From JBBPZA01 sp038330095 (GTDB lineage: Bacteria; Actinomycetota; Thermoleophilia; Solirubrobacterales; Solirubrobacteraceae): a DNA stretch of 13,491 nt. A model generated the notes under the pieces. That model was not told the origin of the DNA. It saw nothing but the letters and a program-made list of their open reading frames with translations, and did not search any database. The position numbers and the translations under genes were made by a program. Below are positions 12,404 through 13,491 of this stretch, piece by piece; position 1 is the first letter of the stretch, and the number at the start of each line of letters is the position of its first letter. The DNA is taken from positions 1-13,491 of the forward strand of contig JBBQNQ010000077.1 in NCBI GenBank assembly GCA_038330095.1, read 5' to 3'.

Positions 12404-13491
12404 GTGGCAGGCGTGCTGACCTCCCAGGCGCAGGATTTCCCGCGCTGGTATCAGGACGTCATCGCCAAGGCGCAGCTCGCCGAGAACGGGCCGGTGCGCG
12501 GCACGATGGTCATCCGGCCCTGGGCGTACGCGATCTGGGAGCGCCTGCAGTCCGCGCTCGACGAGCGGATCAAGGCCACCGGAGCGCGCAACGCGTACTT
12601 CCCGCTGCTGATCCCCGAGGCCTACCTGCGGCGCGAGGCAGAGCACGTCGAGGGCTTCAGCCCCGAGCTCGCGGTGGTCACGCACGGCGGCGGCAAGGCG
12701 CTCGACGAGCCGGTCGTCGTGCGCCCGACGTCCGAGACGATCGTCAACGCCTACATCGCCCGCTGGGTGTCCAGCTACCGCGACCTGCCCCTGCTGCTGA
12801 ACCAGTGGGCCAACGTGGTGCGCTGGGAGCTTCGCCCGCGGCTCTTCCTGCGCACCTCCGAGTTCCTGTGGCAGGAGGGCCACACCGCCCACACGAGCGC
12901 CGAGGAGGCGCACGCGTTCGCGTTGCGGATCCTCGACGACGTCTACGCCGCGACGATGGTGAACGAGCTCGCGATCCCCGTGTACCGCGGTCGCAAGACC
13001 GAGCGCGAGAGGTTCGCCGGGGCGACCGTGTCGTGGTCGTGCGAAGGCGCAATGCGCGACGGCAAGGCGCTGCAGATGGGCACCTCCCACGAGCTCGGAC
13101 AGAGCTTCGCCCGCGCGTTCGGGACCCAGTACGCCGACCGCGACGGCGAGTTGCGCCACCCGTGGCAGACCTCGTGGGGCACGTCTACGCGCCTGCTCGG
13201 AGCGATGATCATGGCCCACGGCGACGACGCCGGCCTGCGCGTTCCCCCGCGGCTGGCGCCGGTGCAGGTCGCGGTGCTCGTGGCCCGGGCCGGCGAGGGC
13301 GTCGCCGAGGCCGCCCAAGCGCTCATCGACGACCTGAGCGCCCACGGCGTACGCGCGGAGCTCGACGACGCGCTCGAGGTCTCGCTCGGGCGGCGCATCA
13401 CCGACTGGGAGCTGCGGGGGGTGCCCGTGCGGGTGGAGCTCGGGCCGCGCGACCTTGCGGCCGGTGTCGCCGTCGTCGCGCGGCGGGTCCG
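12404..13491 (+). CDS. proS: Proline--tRNA ligase, archaeal/eukaryotic-like type (3' end outside window)
   Basis: 362 complete codons are present; the family usually runs to about 470-500, so the end is cut by the window. The enzyme joins proline to tRNA(Pro) with ATP in the cytoplasm. The N-terminus VLTSQAQDFPRWYQDVI (4-20) and GPVRGTMVIRPWAYAIWE (29-46) are typical of the type without the editing INS domain found in most bacterial enzymes. Class II motifs: VRPTSET (106-112), motif 2 at VVRWELRPRLFLRTSEF (138-154), and motif 3 at QTSWGTSTRLLGAMIMAHGD (255-274) followed by GLRVPPRLAP. The anticodon-binding domain starts near 285. The GTG is set by the in-frame TGA just upstream. Divergent from the cyclic-nucleotide-binding gene. 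Confidence 0.96.
   Translation, partial: MAGVLTSQAQDFPRWYQDVIAKAQLAENGPVRGTMVIRPWAYAIWERLQSALDERIKATGARNAYFPLLIPEAYLRREAEHVEGFSPELAVVTHGGGKALDEPVVVRPTSETIVNAYIARWVSSYRDLPLLLNQWANVVRWELRPRLFLRTSEFLWQEGHTAHTSAEEAHAFALRILDDVYAATMVNELAIPVYRGRKTERERFAGATVSWSCEGAMRDGKALQMGTSHELGQSFARAFGTQYADRDGELRHPWQTSWGTSTRLLGAMIMAHGDDAGLRVPPRLAPVQVAVLVARAGEGVAEAAQALIDDLSAHGVRAELDDALEVSLGRRITDWELRGVPVRVELGPRDLAAGVAVVARRV

Noticed and set aside
12389..13345. 318-residue minus-strand frame
   Set aside because: Antisense to proS, whose class II synthetase motifs are unmistakable.
1..13491. CRISPR arrays, tRNA genes, insertion sequences
   Set aside because: Read on both strands: no regular spaced repeats, cloverleaf with CCA-type end, transposase motifs or terminal inverted repeats were found.

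Overview
The window is about 70% G+C, with GC-rich third codon positions, many GTG starts and tightly packed genes. A proline--tRNA ligase of the archaeal/eukaryotic-like type sits beside secreted DUF6351 and DUF3089 alpha/beta-hydrolases. Together these suggest a high-GC actinobacterium, most likely of the Thermoleophilia/Solirubrobacterales type; the taxonomic call is inference. I saw no rRNA, tRNA, CRISPR array, insertion sequence or prophage. No gene-free stretch exceeds 300 bases; the longest is 410-671.

Layout. 1-409: 3' end of a gene with an alanine-rich linker and a small PH-like domain. 672-1388: a crotonase-fold protein. 1398-1856 (minus): GNAT acetyltransferase. 2051-2482 (minus): an AraC-type DNA-binding protein with no sensor domain, divergent from an operon of ECF sigma factor (2638), a 76-residue protein (3210) and a multi-helix MscS-like channel (3437-4264), all joined by 4-base overlaps. 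4284-6189 (minus): a co-directional run of DUF1326 protein, polynucleotide-kinase-like protein with a ruined P-loop, and SnoaL-like protein. 6382-8385: two toxin-antitoxin pairs (AbrB/MazE-type + PIN; Phd-type + PIN) on either side of an unrecognised minus-strand gene. 8386-11899: two exported hydrolases, DUF6351 (minus) and DUF3089 (plus), divergent from one 142-bp region. 11913-12299 (minus): stand-alone cyclic-nucleotide-binding domain. 12404 to the edge: proS, truncated by the window.

The most notable signal is at 2491-2574, between the AraC-type gene and the sigma-factor operon. Two perfect 9-bp inverted repeats are nested on exactly the same centre, making an 84-bp dyad. It looks like the control element of a local circuit (AraC-type regulator, ECF sigma, small membrane-associated protein, mechanosensitive-type channel). 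Other signals are a shared palindrome between the two hydrolase genes, two genes whose N-termini continue upstream of any ATG/GTG/TTG with only CTG available, and several TANNNT boxes 7-11 bases before start codons that suggest leaderless or near-leaderless transcripts.
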